Source: Streptomyces spinoverrucosus
Lineage (GTDB): Bacteria; Actinomycetota; Actinomycetes; Streptomycetales; Streptomycetaceae
Length of the DNA: 64,000 bases
Assembly (NCBI RefSeq): GCF_015712165.1
Contig: NZ_JADPZX010000001.1
Span: forward strand, 7,021,001-7,085,000
Direction: 5' to 3'
A model generated the notes under the pieces. It did not search any database and was not told where the DNA came from. It was given only the letters and a program-made list of their open reading frames with translations. The first letter of the stretch is position 1. Each line of letters starts with the position of its first letter. Positions 1 through 8,305 of this stretch are shown here, piece after piece. The translations under genes and the position numbers were made by a program.

Positions 1-1411
1 GGTCGCCGAGCCGGTCGAGCTGCTGCTCGCGCAGCGCGGCGAAGGAAGTGTCGGGCGCCGGCACGAAGCGGCGCCCCGCGGCGGCGGCCACCTCGCGCAG
101 GAAGGCCCGCCGGAAGGCGTCCGACTCCAGCGAGCCGTGCCAGTGCGTGCCCCAGGTCTGCCCGACCCGGCACCCGTCCAGGAAGGGCTCCCCGCCGGTG
201 ACGTCGGCGACGCCGTGATGGATCTCGTACCCCTCGACCGGCTCGCCGAGGGCCTCGCCGACGGGACGGGCGAGGGTCTTCTCCCGGGCGAACCGCACGC
301 GCAGGGGCAGGATCCCGAGCCCGTCGACCTGCCCGCGCCGGCTCTCGACGTCGTCCTCGATGTGCTCGCCGAGGATCTGGAAGCCGCCGCAGATGCCGAG
401 CACGGGCCGTTGCTCGGCGACCCTGCGGGCGACGGCCGCCGCGAGCCCCCGCTCCCGCAGCCACTCCAGTGCCCGTACGGTCCCGCGCGTCCCCGGTATC
501 ACCACGAGATCGGCGTCGGCCAGCTCCTCGGGCCGGTCCACGAACCGCACCACGACACCGGGTTCGGCGGCGAGGGCGTCCACGTCCGTGAAGTTGGACA
601 TCAGCGGTACCGCACACACGGCGACGCGCAGCACGTCCGCGCCGACGGGCGGCGCGACGACGGACTCCCGCACGGCCCCGCGCATCGAGACGCGCAGTCC
701 GTCCTCCTCGTCGATCCCCAGCCCGTGCCGGTACGGCAGCACACCGTACGTCCGCCGCCCGGTGAGCGTCCGGAGCATGTCCAGCCCCGGCTCCAGCAGG
801 GAGACATCCCCGCGGAACTTGTTGACGAGGAACCCGGCGACGAACTCCTGGTCCTGCGGCGACAGCAGGGCGACGGTCCCGAAGAACGAGGCGAAGACCC
901 CGCCACGGTCGATGTCGCCGACGACGAGCACGGGGAGCCGGGCGTTGCGCGCGATCCCCATGTTCACGATGTCCGTCCGCCGCAGATTGATCTCGGCCGG
1001 GCTGCCGGCCCCCTCACAGATCACCGCGTCATACGTGCCCCGCAACTCGGCGAGACAGTCGAGCACGGTACCGAGAAGCCGCTGCTGCCGTCCCCCGTGG
1101 TACCCGCGCGCGCTCATCTCCCCGACGGGCCTGCCCAGCAGCACCACCTGGCTGCTCCGCTCCCCGCCCGGCTTGAGCAGCACCGGGTTCATCAGCGCGG
1201 TCGGCTCCACACGGCACGCCTGCGCCTGCATGGCCTGCGCCCGCCCGATCTCGGCACCCTCGCGGGTGACGAACGAATTGAGCGACATGTTCTGCGCCTT
1301 GAAGGGCGCGACCTTGACGCCCTGCCGCACCAGCCAGCGGCAGATCCCGGCGGTGACGACACTCTTTCCGGCGTCGGAGGTGGTACCGGCGACCAGAAGT
1401 CCCCCGCTCAT
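1..1411 (-). CDS. cobQ: Cobyric acid synthase CobQ (C-terminus beyond window)
   Basis: Glutamine-dependent amidase that amidates cobyrinic acid a,c-diamide (adenosylated) to cobyric acid in cobalamin synthesis. About 470 codons are visible and the 3' end lies left of base 1. The N-terminus [17 protein letters not shown] carries the P-loop of the BioD/CobQ synthetase domain. [11 protein letters not shown] follows near residue 170, and the class I glutamine amidotransferase half has the nucleophile-elbow [10 protein letters not shown] (Cys) and a GYEIHHG histidine motif. Its ATG (1411-1409) overlaps the TGA of the restored cobD frame (1410-1408), so the two are probably translationally coupled. 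Both lie downstream of a B12 riboswitch. Identification is secure. Confidence 0.95.
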   Translation of the reverse strand, partial: MSGGLLVAGTTSDAGKSVVTAGICRWLVRQGVKVAPFKAQNMSLNSFVTREGAEIGRAQAMQAQACRVEPTALMNPVLLKPGGERSSQVVLLGRPVGEMSARGYHGGRQQRLLGTVLDCLAELRGTYDAVICEGAGSPAEINLRRTDIVNMGIARNARLPVLVVGDIDRGGVFASFFGTVALLSPQDQEFVAGFLVNKFRGDVSLLEPGLDMLRTLTGRRTYGVLPYRHGLGIDEEDGLRVSMRGAVRESVVAPPVGADVLRVAVCAVPLMSNFTDVDALAAEPGVVVRFVDRPEELADADLVVIPGTRGTVRALEWLRERGLAAAVARRVAEQRPVLGICGGFQILGEHIEDDVESRRGQVDGLGILPLRVRFAREKTLARPVGEALGEPVEGYEIHHGVADVTGGEPFLDGCRVGQTWGTHWHGSLESDAFRRAFLREVAAAAGRRFVPAPDTSFAALREQQLDRLGD

Positions 1412-2348
1412 GACGCACGCCCCTTCCTCAGCATCCGCGCGCCCGCGCACACGCCGAGCGCGAGCCAGCCGACGCGCCGGGAGAGCCGTACGGCCCGATC
1501 GATGTCGGCGACTTCGACCAGACGTCCCCGGCCGTTGAGCAGGGGCCGGTGCTCGACCCGCCCCCGTACGAGAGGGTGCCGCCGAGCCGCACCCCCAGCG
1601 CGCCCGCGAACGACGCCTCCACGGGCCCGGCGTTGGGGCTGGGATGCCGACCGGCGTCGTCGTGCCAGGCCCGCACGGCCGCGCGCGGATCCGGTCCGGC
1701 GAGAGCGGCGAGTACGGCGGTCAGCCGAGCCCCCGGCCACCCGGCGACGTCGTCGAGCCGAGCGGAGGCCCACCCGTACCGCCGGTACTTGGGCGACTTG
1801 TGCCCGACCATGGCGTCCAGGGTGTTCACGGCTCGGAACCCGACGAGGCCGGGCACTCCACCGACGGCCCCCCACACCAGCGCCCCCACCACCGCGTCGG
1901 AGGTGTTCTCGGCGACCGACTCGACCACGGCGCGGGCGATCCCGTCGGCGTCGAGGGCCTGCGGATCCCGCCCGCACAGATGCGGCAGCCGCGCCCGCGC
2001 CCCCTCGACGTCCCCGGCCTCCAGGGCATGCCCGATGGCCCGGGCTTCGCGGGCGAGTGAAGTCCCCCCGACGACGGCCCAGGTGGCGAGCCCGGTGACG
2101 GCGACGGAGGCGGCGGGGGAGGACCGTACGACCCTGCGGGCGAGGGCACCGAGCGCGACGGCGCCACCGGCGCACACGGCGGTGTGCGCCGCACCCCAAG
2201 CGCGGTGGTCGCGCCACAACACCCGTTCCACGGCGGCGGCGGCCCGCCCGAACGCGGCGACCGGATGCCCGCGGCGCGGATCGCCGAGGAGGAGGTCGCC
2301 GAGGAGGCCGGCGGCGGCGCCGTACGCGAAGACGCGATCGGCACGCAT
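1408..2348 (-). CDS. cobD: Adenosylcobinamide-phosphate synthase CobD/CbiB, with apparent 3' frameshift
   Basis: Membrane enzyme joining an aminopropanol arm to cobyric acid. The N-terminus ([14 protein letters not shown]) and the motifs [42 protein letters not shown] and [14 protein letters not shown] are typical of CobD/CbiB. After GGTLSYGG the frame departs from the family and stops at 1428. The expected tail ([12 protein letters not shown]...[14 protein letters not shown]) continues in the next frame to a TGA at 1408 that overlaps the cobQ ATG. The switch is at a run of five C at 1561-1565; six would restore a 313-residue protein. This is either a homopolymer sequencing error or a real C-terminal lesion. 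There is no strong Shine-Dalgarno before 2348. Confidence 0.85.
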
Positions 2349-2353
2349 GGGGC

Positions 2354-2413
2354 TCAGCCGGCCGTGCGGTCGGGCAGAGACCTGGTGCGGGACCTCACTG
2401 GGCAGCCGAGCAT
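2354..2413 (-). CDS. Possible 19-codon leader ORF between riboswitch and cobD
   Basis: Downstream of the B12 riboswitch on the minus strand, a purine-rich GAGTGAGG precedes an ATG at 2413. That ATG opens a 19-residue frame (MLGCPVRSRTRSLP...) whose TGA ends 5 nt before the cobD ATG. cobD itself lacks an obvious ribosome binding site, so coupling by re-initiation is conceivable. This may equally be chance; conservation in relatives has not been examined. Confidence 0.2.
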   Translation of the reverse strand: MLGCPVRSRTRSLPDRTAG

Positions 2414-2439
2414 CGCGTTATGTCCTCACTCAGGGTGTC

Positions 2440-2600
2440 CGCGCCCTGGTTCGACGAGACCGGCGGCGAGAGTTCCTGGCTCCCGGGGAGTTACCTCCCC
2501 GGTCACAGTGGCGGGACCGCGCCGGATTCACACCGACTTCCTCTCCTGCCGCCGTACATGGCTCCGGAAGTCCACCACGGGGCCGGAACGGCCGTCAACT
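2440..2600 (-). promoter_or_regulatory. Cobalamin (AdoCbl) riboswitch
   Basis: Read on the minus strand, this shows the conserved core of the B12 riboswitch: GGTGTGAATCCGGCGCGGTC, then CCGCCACTGTGA (bases about 2502-2531), a GGGGAG/CTCCCC hairpin, and the B12 box AGCCAGGAACTCT (about 2468-2481). GGCGGC near 2561 pairs with GCCGCC near 2461 to close the core. It sits directly upstream of cobD-cobQ on the same strand, so it should repress the pair when adenosylcobalamin is plentiful. The outer boundaries are approximate. Confidence 0.92.
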
Positions 2601-2908
2601 TGCCGTTGACCTGCGACGCTGCGGTGTGCGGAGTTCCACATCGCTGAAATATCGTCAGCCGTCGGAATCGGCGCCTTCTAGCCTCTTTCCAGGCCGGGAA
2701 GCTGGGCACACTCCAGGAGAACGGCAGTGCGAAGGCTGAGAGCGCCGGCGAGCGGCATTGGGTGATTCGTGGCGGGGAGACGAACCTGGTGTGGCCGAGC
2801 CTCCGTTGCCCTGGGGCGGACCCCGGGCGGTGGCGGGACACGGCGCTGGGGGACGTCGCGGTGAGGACGCCGTGTCGGTGCGCTGACTCTTGGGTGAAGG
2901 AGGTCGGT
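2601..2908. other. Intergenic stretch with no supported gene
   Basis: No convincing gene is seen. A good Shine-Dalgarno (CCAGGAGA) precedes a GTG at 2727, but the frame closes after 12 residues (VRRLRAPASGIG). Downstream, an open frame leads into the DUF397 gene without recognisable protein content. It may be the eroded end of a lost upstream gene. The riboswitch promoter must also lie here on the minus strand, but no clear -10/-35 is visible. Confidence 0.3.
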
Positions 2909-3118
2909 GTGATCGGCGGTGAGTCGTGGCGGCGGGTGTGGATCAGGAGCAGCCATTCCGGCAATACGGGCGGTGAGTGTCTGGAACTGGCCCTGGGGGA
3001 GACCGAGGTGCTCGTGCGTGACTCGAAGGGGCGCCACGACGCTGTGCTCACCTTCCGCCACGCCGCGTGGTGTGGTTTTCTGTCGGGGCTGGCGGACCCG
3101 GGAGCGGATGGTTCTTGA
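2909..3118 (+). CDS. DUF397 domain protein (orphan)
   Basis: Small 69-residue protein with the DUF397 signature: W(I)RSSHSGNTGGECLELA near the N-terminus, then VLVRDSKGRH and VLTFRHAAWCGFLSGL. The GTG at 2909 follows GAAGGAGG by 5 nt, so it is preferred over the longer upstream frame that opens at 2762. In Streptomyces, DUF397 proteins usually sit immediately beside an XRE/DUF5753 regulator on the same strand, and some such pairs are linked to development. Here the only such regulator is a decayed one on the opposite strand more than 800 bp away (3937-4341), so this copy looks orphaned. Biochemical function is unknown. Confidence 0.85.
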   Translation: MIGGESWRRVWIRSSHSGNTGGECLELALGETEVLVRDSKGRHDAVLTFRHAAWCGFLSGLADPGADGS

Positions 3119-3147
3119 CGATCCGTGCGGGGGCGGGAGGTAAGCGC

Positions 3148-3459
3148 ATGGGAGACCGGGCCAAGGGTTCTTCCTCGGAGCGGACGAGGAAGCCGCACAC
3201 AAGGGGGAGTTCGATCACGTCGGCCGCGCCGCTGGCGCTGTACGCCACGGTGATGGGTGGGCTCGCCGTCGGAGTCGGCGCCCTGGCCGCGCTGCTGGTG
3301 CCGGCCGGTGAGGCGCGTGCCGTGGTCTGGCTGGCGCTGACCGTGCTCATCGCCGGGGCCGCCGGTCTGTGGTGGGGGCTCACCCCGGTCAGCGACCGGC
3401 TCCGGGTTCTGCACCGGGCCCTGGCGTCGGCTCAGCCCCGGAGGTCCCCGCACCACTGA
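3148..3459 (+). CDS. Small two-TM membrane protein
   Basis: 103 residues from an ATG preceded by GGGCGGGAGG. A basic, hydrophilic N-terminal region (about residues 1-28) is followed by two hydrophobic segments, LALYATVMGGLAVGVGALAA and VVWLALTVLIAGAAGLWWGL, then a short basic tail ending SPHH. I do not recognise the family. It lies 29 bp after the DUF397 gene on the same strand, and its 3' end overlaps the 3' end of the convergent membrane-protein gene at 3389-3895 by 71 bp. Two convergent small membrane proteins in an accessory patch suggest a locally acquired pair, which is inference only. Confidence 0.6.
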   Translation: MGDRAKGSSSERTRKPHTRGSSITSAAPLALYATVMGGLAVGVGALAALLVPAGEARAVVWLALTVLIAGAAGLWWGLTPVSDRLRVLHRALASAQPRRSPHH

Positions 3460-3895
3460 CGGGGCCGCTCTGCGTGCTGCCGGAGCGATGGCGCAGCGCC
3501 CTGCCCAGTCCGGCGCCGAGCACGGTGACCAGCGCTGCTCCGGTCGCGCCGATCACCGCCGTGGTGAGCGGGGTCGCGATCCCGAAGGGGAGTGCGGGGG
3601 CGACTCTGGCGGCCACGGCGATGCTGAACAGCAGCAGACTGGCGCACGCCGTTCCCAGGAGCAGCCGGACCGACAGCAGGCGTATCTCCCCGTCCACCCG
3701 GGCGTTCTCCACCCGGATCAGAGCGTCCACCCACTCCGGCCGCTGCATGGCGTAGGCCTTCAGGGTGCAGTCGTCGAGTGGCACGGGTCCTTCCTGCTGA
3801 GCGGACTCGGGAGGGACCCCGGGATCCTCACCCGGCGGAACGGTCCGGGCCGCGCGCAACCGGCGCCACCACTCTCGCAACCCGAAGACCGCCAT
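3389..3895 (-). CDS. Two-TM membrane protein
   Basis: 168 residues with a charged cytoplasmic-looking N-terminal half (MAVFGLREWWRRLRAARTV..., including PEWVDALIRVENARVDGE). Two hydrophobic segments follow (about residues 78-104, LLLGTACASLLLFSIAVAA; and 108-132, TTAVIGATGAALVTVLGAGL), then a Pro/Gly/Ala-rich tail. The layout, a short amphipathic stretch followed by a helical hairpin, loosely recalls DUF2335-type membrane proteins, but I cannot assign it. The start is supported by GGGGGTGGA upstream. The tail overlaps the convergent 3148-3459 gene. Confidence 0.6.
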   Translation of the reverse strand: MAVFGLREWWRRLRAARTVPPGEDPGVPPESAQQEGPVPLDDCTLKAYAMQRPEWVDALIRVENARVDGEIRLLSVRLLLGTACASLLLFSIAVAARVAPALPFGIATPLTTAVIGATGAALVTVLGAGLGRALRHRSGSTQSGPVSGAGTSGAEPTPGPGAEPGAGR

Positions 3896-3936
3896 CGGTC
3901 CACCCCCGAACTCGCCCGGGCCGTCCCGTCCCGGGG

Positions 3937-4341
3937 TCAGTTGTTGTCCAGACTCTCCTTGACCGCGTCGATCAGCTCGATCATTCGGTCACCGTGACAA
4001 GCGATGCTGCTGATTTCCTCGAAACACTCCTCACGATGAACGTGGCCACGCTGAAGTGTGCCCCTGCGGAGAAGGGCAGCACCTGCAGGTTCACCCGGGG
4101 CCGCTGCATCAGCGTCTTGAGGTGGTCCAACTGCTGACGGAACACCGAAGGGCCGCCCCTCGTCGCCGTCGAGGTAGCGCTCCTGACGTGTCGTACGGAG
4201 CTCCACGAGTCGGCGCAGGTTCGGCCCCGCGTCACCGGTGGCGATCAGCGCGCCCGAGGTGAACACGGCTTACTCGCGGGCTTTGCGCAGCTCGATGCGG
4301 AGCCTGCGCCGATTCAGGCTCGGATCGATGTCTCTGGCCAT
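3937..4341 (-). pseudogene. Decayed XRE-family HTH / DUF5753 regulator
   Basis: The minus strand begins with ATG at 4341 and MARDIDPSLNRRRLRIELRK, a typical N-terminus of Streptomyces XRE/DUF5753 regulators. It stops at a TAA (4272-4270) after 23 residues, before any helix-turn-helix. Family sequence then resumes as NLRRLVELRTTRQERYLDGD in one frame, switches frame near 4150 to RQQLDHLKTLMQRPRVNLQV and LPFSAGAH, and switches again to a C-terminal ISSIACHGDRMIELIDAV segment ending at 3937. About 150 residues, including the whole HTH, are missing. The gene therefore has an internal deletion and at least two frameshifts. Its probable former DUF397 partner is at 2909-3118. Confidence 0.85.
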
Positions 4342-4438
4342 GGTGCTCCCTGCCACATGTCGTCGTTGACTCGTCAGGCGGCCACTGTCGGACAGCAACT
4401 TCCCGGCAAGGTCGCTGCGCTGCTCCGAATGCGGATAA

Positions 4439-4474
4439 AACCCCCGCAAGCATTACAAAGCGCCTACGGGGGTT
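4439..4474 (-). promoter_or_regulatory. Inverted repeat upstream of decayed regulator, candidate operator/promoter
   Basis: AACCCCCG (4439-4446) and CGGGGGTT (4467-4474) form a perfect 8-bp inverted repeat around a 20-nt A/T-richer loop. It lies about 100 bp before the ATG of the decayed XRE gene (minus strand). XRE regulators of this family commonly autoregulate, so this may be a relic operator. A terminator for an adjacent transcript is the alternative. No T-tract is present. Confidence 0.35.
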
Positions 4475-4534
4475 GATTCTGAAGTTGTCAGGGCTGAGCA
4501 GAGGTGAACAGAGACGGCCGTGAGGCTTCCGGTC

Positions 4535-4756
4535 TCAGGCCATGATCAGGAAAATTCCGTACGCCACCGCAGCCGCGCACAGCGCAAAGCACACGTACGC
4601 ACCCGTGGTGGACAGCGCCGCTGAGCCGCCGCGGGTCGACGCCCTCTCCCGCCGGGAGAGGCCGACGATGCCGAGGGTGAACAGGCCCACCAGGGCCACC
4701 GTGACTACGAGGCTGACGCCGAAGACGGAGCCCAGGGCCGCCCAGTCGATCTTCAT
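4535..4756 (-). CDS. Small membrane protein downstream of pit
   Basis: 73 residues with two hydrophobic segments: VFGVSLVVTVALVGLFTLGI (about 10-30) and GAYVCFALCAAAVAYGIFLI (about 52-71), separated by a basic loop (LSRRERASTRGG). It follows the Pit transporter gene on the same strand with 31 bp between them and AGGAAG upstream, so it is probably in one operon with it. From memory, this two-gene arrangement is conserved in Streptomyces. A role as a Pit accessory subunit is inferred from position only. Confidence 0.8.
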   Translation of the reverse strand: MKIDWAALGSVFGVSLVVTVALVGLFTLGIVGLSRRERASTRGGSAALSTTGAYVCFALCAAAVAYGIFLIMA

Positions 4757-4787
4757 GTTGCTGCTGCTTCCTTCAGTGACCGGGTGC

Positions 4788-6029
<1,242 letters not shown>

Positions 6030-6065
6030 TTACCCAGGCAATCGTTCGAGGTCATTGGCTGGACG

Positions 6066-6098
6066 AACGTAGGTAACCCAGATGAACGAAAGGTGAAC
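6066..6098 (-). promoter_or_regulatory. PHO-box-like direct repeats upstream of pit
   Basis: On the minus strand three contiguous 11-nt units read GTTCACCTTTC (6098-6088), GTTCATCTGGG (6087-6077) and the degenerate TTACCTACGTT (6076-6066). The Streptomyces PhoP box consists of 11-nt direct repeats beginning GTTCACC. Units one and two match well. Position immediately upstream of the phosphate transporter supports PhoR-PhoP control. Confidence 0.75.
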
Positions 6099-6192
6099 TG
6101 AGGGGGGCTTCCGGGTGTCTGTAGGTGGGGGTCGCCATGCCCCAGGGAATCGACGGCCCCCGTGCCGTGCCGCGGAGCCCCGTGCCGTACGG

Positions 6193-6942
6193 CTAGAAGC
6201 CTCTCGCGAACCGCTTCAGCTGGGTCATCGACCCGTTGAAGAGATTCTGGTCACCCGGCAGGCTGCCGCTGTTGTCGTACTGCCAGAAGGTCCACAGCGA
6301 CCACCCCGCGGGCAGTGTGCCCGCCGTCGCCGAGTCGTACCGCGCGATCCACAGGGCGTGGTCGCCGCCGAAGGCGCGGCTGCCGCCTGTGCAGGTGTTC
6401 CACCAGTGGGTGGTGGTGTAGATCACCGGACGGCGGCTGGTGAGTCGCTGCACCTCGTTGCTGAAGGCCTTGATCCAGGCGACCATCGTCGCCTTGCTCA
6501 GGCCGTAGCACTTCTTCTTCTTGTCGTACGGGTTGTACTCGATGTCGAGCGCGGGCGGCAGCGTCCAGCCGTCCGGCTGCCAGCCGCCGCCGTTGCGGAC
6601 GAAGTATGCCGCCTGGGCCTTGCCCGACGACCTGTTCGGCAGGGCGAAGTGGTACGCCCCCCGGACCAGGCCCGCGTTCCGCGCGCCGTTGTACTGCTGG
6701 CCGAAATACGGGTTGCGGTACGTGGTGGACTCGGTCGCCTTGACGTAGACGAACCGCGCGCCCTTCGCGCTCGCGCGCTGCCAGTCGACGTTCTTCTGGT
6801 GCGACGAGACGTCGTGCCCCTTCGGCTTGCTCGCCGCGACGGCCGGAACCTCGGCCAGTGCGGTCCCCCCTATCGCGAGCGCTGCCACCGAGGCCGCCAG
6901 GATGCGGCCGCGGTGGTGGGACGGTTTGCGGTCACGGGCCAT
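6193..6942 (-). CDS. Secreted GH25 lysozyme (1,4-beta-N-acetylmuramidase)
   Basis: 249 residues that hydrolyse the MurNAc-GlcNAc linkage of peptidoglycan outside the cell. A twin-basic start (MARDRKPSHHRGR) and a hydrophobic stretch with an Ala-X-Ala-like end near residues 35-37 form a signal peptide. The GH25 (cellosyl/Ch-type) barrel follows: GHDVSSHQKNVDW, ARFVYVKATEST, VRGAYHFALP, and the DxE motif in PALDIEYNPY, which holds the predicted catalytic acid. Later strands are RPVIYTTTHWW and HALWIARYD. No cell-wall binding repeats are present. It is divergent from the aldolase gene. Confidence 0.93.
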   Translation of the reverse strand: MARDRKPSHHRGRILAASVAALAIGGTALAEVPAVAASKPKGHDVSSHQKNVDWQRASAKGARFVYVKATESTTYRNPYFGQQYNGARNAGLVRGAYHFALPNRSSGKAQAAYFVRNGGGWQPDGWTLPPALDIEYNPYDKKKKCYGLSKATMVAWIKAFSNEVQRLTSRRPVIYTTTHWWNTCTGGSRAFGGDHALWIARYDSATAGTLPAGWSLWTFWQYDNSGSLPGDQNLFNGSMTQLKRFARGF

Positions 6943-7139
6943 GTTTCCCCCCGGAATGGCGACGTGCGTGACAAATCCACCGAGAGCGTAGTGGAAGATC
7001 GTTGAAAGCTGATCGATCTCCGGCCAAGCGGGAGCAGAAGGGGTCGAAAGGCGATATGCGCCCTGCCGGAGCTGCCGGTTCCCCCCTACAGTGCGCCCGC
7101 GCCGGGACGCGGCCGAGGTCCGCCTGGCAGGATCGCGGC

Positions 7140-7880
7140 ATGGCTGAACAGCGCCGGGAACAGCGGGATGTACGGGATGCGCGGGGCGTCCCGGGGGACG
7201 CTCAGGGTGCGCCGGAGTCGCCGGGGAACGGTGTGCCGGACGAGGAGGCCCGGGCCTGGGAGGAGCTCGTGGCCACGGCTCGCCGCACCGTGTCCGACGG
7301 ACTGGTCGTCGGCACGTCCGGCAATGTCTCCGTACGGGTCGGGGACACCATCCTGGTCACCCCGTCGGGTGTCCCCTACGACCGGCTCACACCGGACGAC
7401 ATGACCGGCGTCGACCTCGACGGCCGGCAGGTGCGCGGCACGCTCGTACCGACCAGCGAACTGCCCATGCATCTCGCCGTCTACCGCTCCACCGACGCCC
7501 GCGCCGTCGTCCACACCCACGCCGTGCACGCCACCGCCGTCTCCACGCTCGTCCCGGAGCTCCCGGTGATCCACTACATGGCCGGCGCGCTCGGCGGCCC
7601 CGTCCGGGTCGCCCCCTATGCGACGTACGGCACCGACGAGTTGGCCGAGAACATGCTGCGCGCCCTCGCCGACCGCTCCGGCTGCCTCCTCCAGAACCAC
7701 GGCACCATCACCTACGGCGCGACCCTCGCCCAGGCCTACGACCGCACGGCCCAGCTGGAGTGGATGTGCCACCTGTGGCTGACGGCGTCCGCCGTGCCGG
7801 GCCTGTCGCCGTCCCTGCTGTCGCAGGACCAGCTGAAGGAGGCGGGGGAGCGGCTGCGGGGGTACGGGCAGCGGAAGTAG
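7140..7880 (+). CDS. Class II aldolase/adducin family, L-fuculose-phosphate aldolase-like
   Basis: 246 residues. Zinc-dependent aldolase of the FucA/RhaD/AraD fold. Seen are the phosphate-binding TSGNVSVR and TPSGVPYD motifs, the catalytic Glu in PTSELPMH, the paired metal histidines in VVHTHAVHATA, and the third metal His in LLQNHGTITYG. The first 35 or so residues are Glu/Arg-rich and not part of the fold. The ATG at 7140 is only 5 nt after CAGGAT (7129-7134), a possible -10, so the message may be leaderless. An exact sugar-phosphate substrate cannot be read from the sequence; methylthioribulose-phosphate dehydratase-like roles are a less likely alternative. Confidence 0.88.
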   Translation: MAEQRREQRDVRDARGVPGDAQGAPESPGNGVPDEEARAWEELVATARRTVSDGLVVGTSGNVSVRVGDTILVTPSGVPYDRLTPDDMTGVDLDGRQVRGTLVPTSELPMHLAVYRSTDARAVVHTHAVHATAVSTLVPELPVIHYMAGALGGPVRVAPYATYGTDELAENMLRALADRSGCLLQNHGTITYGATLAQAYDRTAQLEWMCHLWLTASAVPGLSPSLLSQDQLKEAGERLRGYGQRK

Positions 7881-8200
7881 GGCTCGGAGCCGGGCGGGGG
7901 GCGGCTCGGCCGTGGGTGCTGAGTCTTCCCGGTGTGGGTGTCGGCCCCGTCCTGGGTGCCGGGTCTTCCTGGCGTGGGTGTCGGCCCGGCCGTGGGTGTC
8001 GAGTCTTCCCGGCGTGGGTGTCGGCCCGGCCGTGGGTGCTGAGTCTTCCCGGCGCGGATGTCGACCCGGATCTGGGTGCTGAGTCTTCCCGGCGCGGGCG
8101 TCGACCCGGATCTGGGTGCCGAGTCTTCCCGGCGCGGGCGTCGACCCGGCCCTGGGTGCCGAACCCTCCCAGTGCCGGCGCCGTCCCCGCCCTGGTGCCG
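7881..8200. repeat. Tandem 40-bp repeat array (about 8 units)
   Basis: Units begin at 7921, 7961, 8001, 8041, 8081 and 8121 with consensus GAGTCTTCCCGGCGYGGGYG + TCGRCCCGGNCNTGGGTGCC. Partial or degenerate copies occur at 7881 and 8161. The period is exactly 40 bp, not a multiple of three, so it is not a repeated peptide. Each unit holds a CGGG...CCCG inverted element around CGTCGA. It fills the gap between the aldolase stop and the hydrolase start (8306). There are no unique spacers, so it is not a CRISPR. The last 100 bp before 8306 contain no other recognisable element. Confidence 0.93.
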
Positions 8201-8305
8201 AACCGTCCCGTACCACCCGGAACAACCCCCCTGTACGCGCCAGGTCGCATCACCCCGTCCGCTCTCCCGCTGGCCGAGGGGCGGGTCGGACAGGACACTG
8301 GACCC

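Noticed and set aside
137..2098. 653-residue plus-strand frame over cobQ-cobD
   Set aside because: Antisense to two recognised cobalamin genes; composition is Arg/Pro-rich noise.
4232..4453. Short minus-strand frame over the decayed regulator promoter
   Set aside because: It overlaps the inverted repeat and the regulator N-terminus in another frame and shows no family features.
7881..8200. 40-bp array as a CRISPR
   Set aside because: Units are directly abutted with no unique spacers and no cas gene is in the window.
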